Assembly: GCA_044450785.1 (NCBI GenBank)
Contig: JBIOJM010000139.1
Coordinates: 1 to 23,848 of the forward strand
DNA: 23,848 bases
Reading direction: 5' to 3'
Source: JBIOJM01 sp044450785
GTDB taxonomy: Bacteria; Planctomycetota; Planctomycetia; Isosphaerales; Isosphaeraceae
Below the pieces are notes generated by a model. The model was not told where the DNA came from and did not search any database. It was given only the letters and a program-made list of their open reading frames with translations. Positions 23,355-23,848 of this stretch are shown here, in pieces (positions within the stretch are counted from its first letter, which is position 1; each line of letters begins with the position of its first letter). A program made the position numbers and the translations under genes.

Positions 23355-23360
23355 ATGAAG

Positions 23361-23848
23361 ATGAACCAGCAACCCAGCCACAACCTCGACGGCTTGGACA
23401 TCGACCTGGCCCGGCGGATCGACGCAATCTGCCGCCGGTTCGAGGCCGACTGGCGCGGCGGCGGAAGGCCGCATATCGACGGCTACCTGGCCGAAGTCCC
23501 CGACGAGGGCCGGCCGGCGCTCCGGGCCGAGCTGATGGCCTTGGAACACGAGCTGCGCCAGGCCGAGGCGACGATCGCGCGCCCTGAGGGCGGCCCTGGG
23601 ATGGCTCCCGAGCCCCCGACGGCTCCGGATGCCTGCCCGATCTCCGAGGCGCCGACCCTGGCCCCGGGAGCGCCCCGGGTCGTCCCGCCCGCGGGAGAGG
23701 CATCATCATCGGTCCACGAGGAGGCGACCGTCCCGCCGAGTGGGCCGGGTGCCGGCCAGGCCCCGTCGCCGCACGAGCTGCCGACGGCCGTCGGGCTCGA
23801 CCAGGTCACGGCGCTGGGCGCGGGTCTCCGGGCACCCGAAGGGTCGCC
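23361..23848 (+). CDS. Second WD40-type protein kinase paralogue, N-terminal part, cut by the window edge
   Basis: An open frame from ATG 23361 to the right edge (162 codons) matches the first 162 residues of the kinase gene at 19627 without a gap: about 20 substitutions, so close to 87 percent identity. Both share the CRRFEADW...YLAEVP module and even the Pro/Ala-rich disordered linker (EATVPPSGPGAGQAPSPHEL). The kinase domain should begin just past the edge. An in-frame ATG at 23355 is an alternative start; 23361 is preferred since it aligns with the paralogue. The high similarity of a linker that should drift freely points to a recent duplication or gene conversion. Whether the copy also carries WD40 repeats cannot be seen. 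Confidence 0.88.
   Translation, partial: MNQQPSHNLDGLDIDLARRIDAICRRFEADWRGGGRPHIDGYLAEVPDEGRPALRAELMALEHELRQAEATIARPEGGPGMAPEPPTAPDACPISEAPTLAPGAPRVVPPAGEASSSVHEEATVPPSGPGAGQAPSPHELPTAVGLDQVTALGAGLRAPEGS

Noticed and set aside
1..23848. tRNA, rRNA or known riboswitch
   Set aside because: Scanning by eye for cloverleaf-like and riboswitch-like conserved cores showed nothing convincing; a covariance-model search would be decisive.

Overview
The window looks like part of a planctomycete chromosome, most probably from the Isosphaeraceae/Gemmataceae side. The evidence is high GC, several very large Ser/Thr kinases fused to a transmembrane helix plus TPR or WD40 repeats, the CRRFEADW...YLAEVP N-terminal module typical of such kinases, a DUF5678-type small protein, and short repeat families between genes. 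The assignment rests on family recognition, not on a database search.

Layout. Positions 1-1985 (minus strand) hold the start of an unidentified membrane protein running off the left edge, a decayed kinase fragment, and the ribosomal protein pair rpmB (L28) and rpmF (L32) with a good sigma-70-like promoter. 2068-2511 is gene-poor. 2512-3147 is an AT-richer DUF805 membrane protein gene. 3204-7326 looks like a sugar-acid catabolic locus: an ACS-type MFS transporter (minus) divergent from a D-galactonate-dehydratase-like enolase-superfamily enzyme and a D-2-hydroxyacid dehydrogenase (plus); the last two are separated by a perfect inverted pair of heptamer arrays. 7356-8203 (minus) is a two-gene, toxin-antitoxin-like cassette (a small HicA-like protein plus an HTH protein) whose ATGA overlap and promoter position suggest coupling and a leaderless mRNA. 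8336-10109 (plus) is a tightly coupled trio: DUF5678 protein, proC, metallophosphoesterase. 10158-14132 is a zinc-ribbon/kinase/TM/TPR receptor-like kinase. 14183-14931 (minus) is an antitoxin/VapC-PIN pair. 14932-15375 holds a ten-unit heptamer array and a long hairpin. 15376-16941 is guaA. 17061-19004 encodes two exported proteins (a C45/acyltransferase-like Ntn hydrolase and a jelly-roll-like protein). 19019-19390 is a C-terminal remnant of an indoleamine 2,3-dioxygenase-family enzyme. 19391-19626 is a repeat region. 19627-23229 is a kinase with about 15 WD40 repeats, and from 23361 to the right edge begins a second, closely related kinase, so this is a tandem duplication.

The most unusual theme is at DNA level. 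Three different heptanucleotides (TTTTCAG, CAGTGTT, CCAAGGA and complements) form tandem arrays between genes. Two of the three occur as facing inverted arrays able to form long hairpins, and one ends directly at a kinase start codon, with an AAGGA (Shine-Dalgarno-like) core every 7 nt. This resembles, in period only, the heptameric STRR repeats of cyanobacteria. I did not find a clear new defence or biosynthetic system; the best candidates for something undescribed are these heptamer elements and the HicA-like/HTH cassette.
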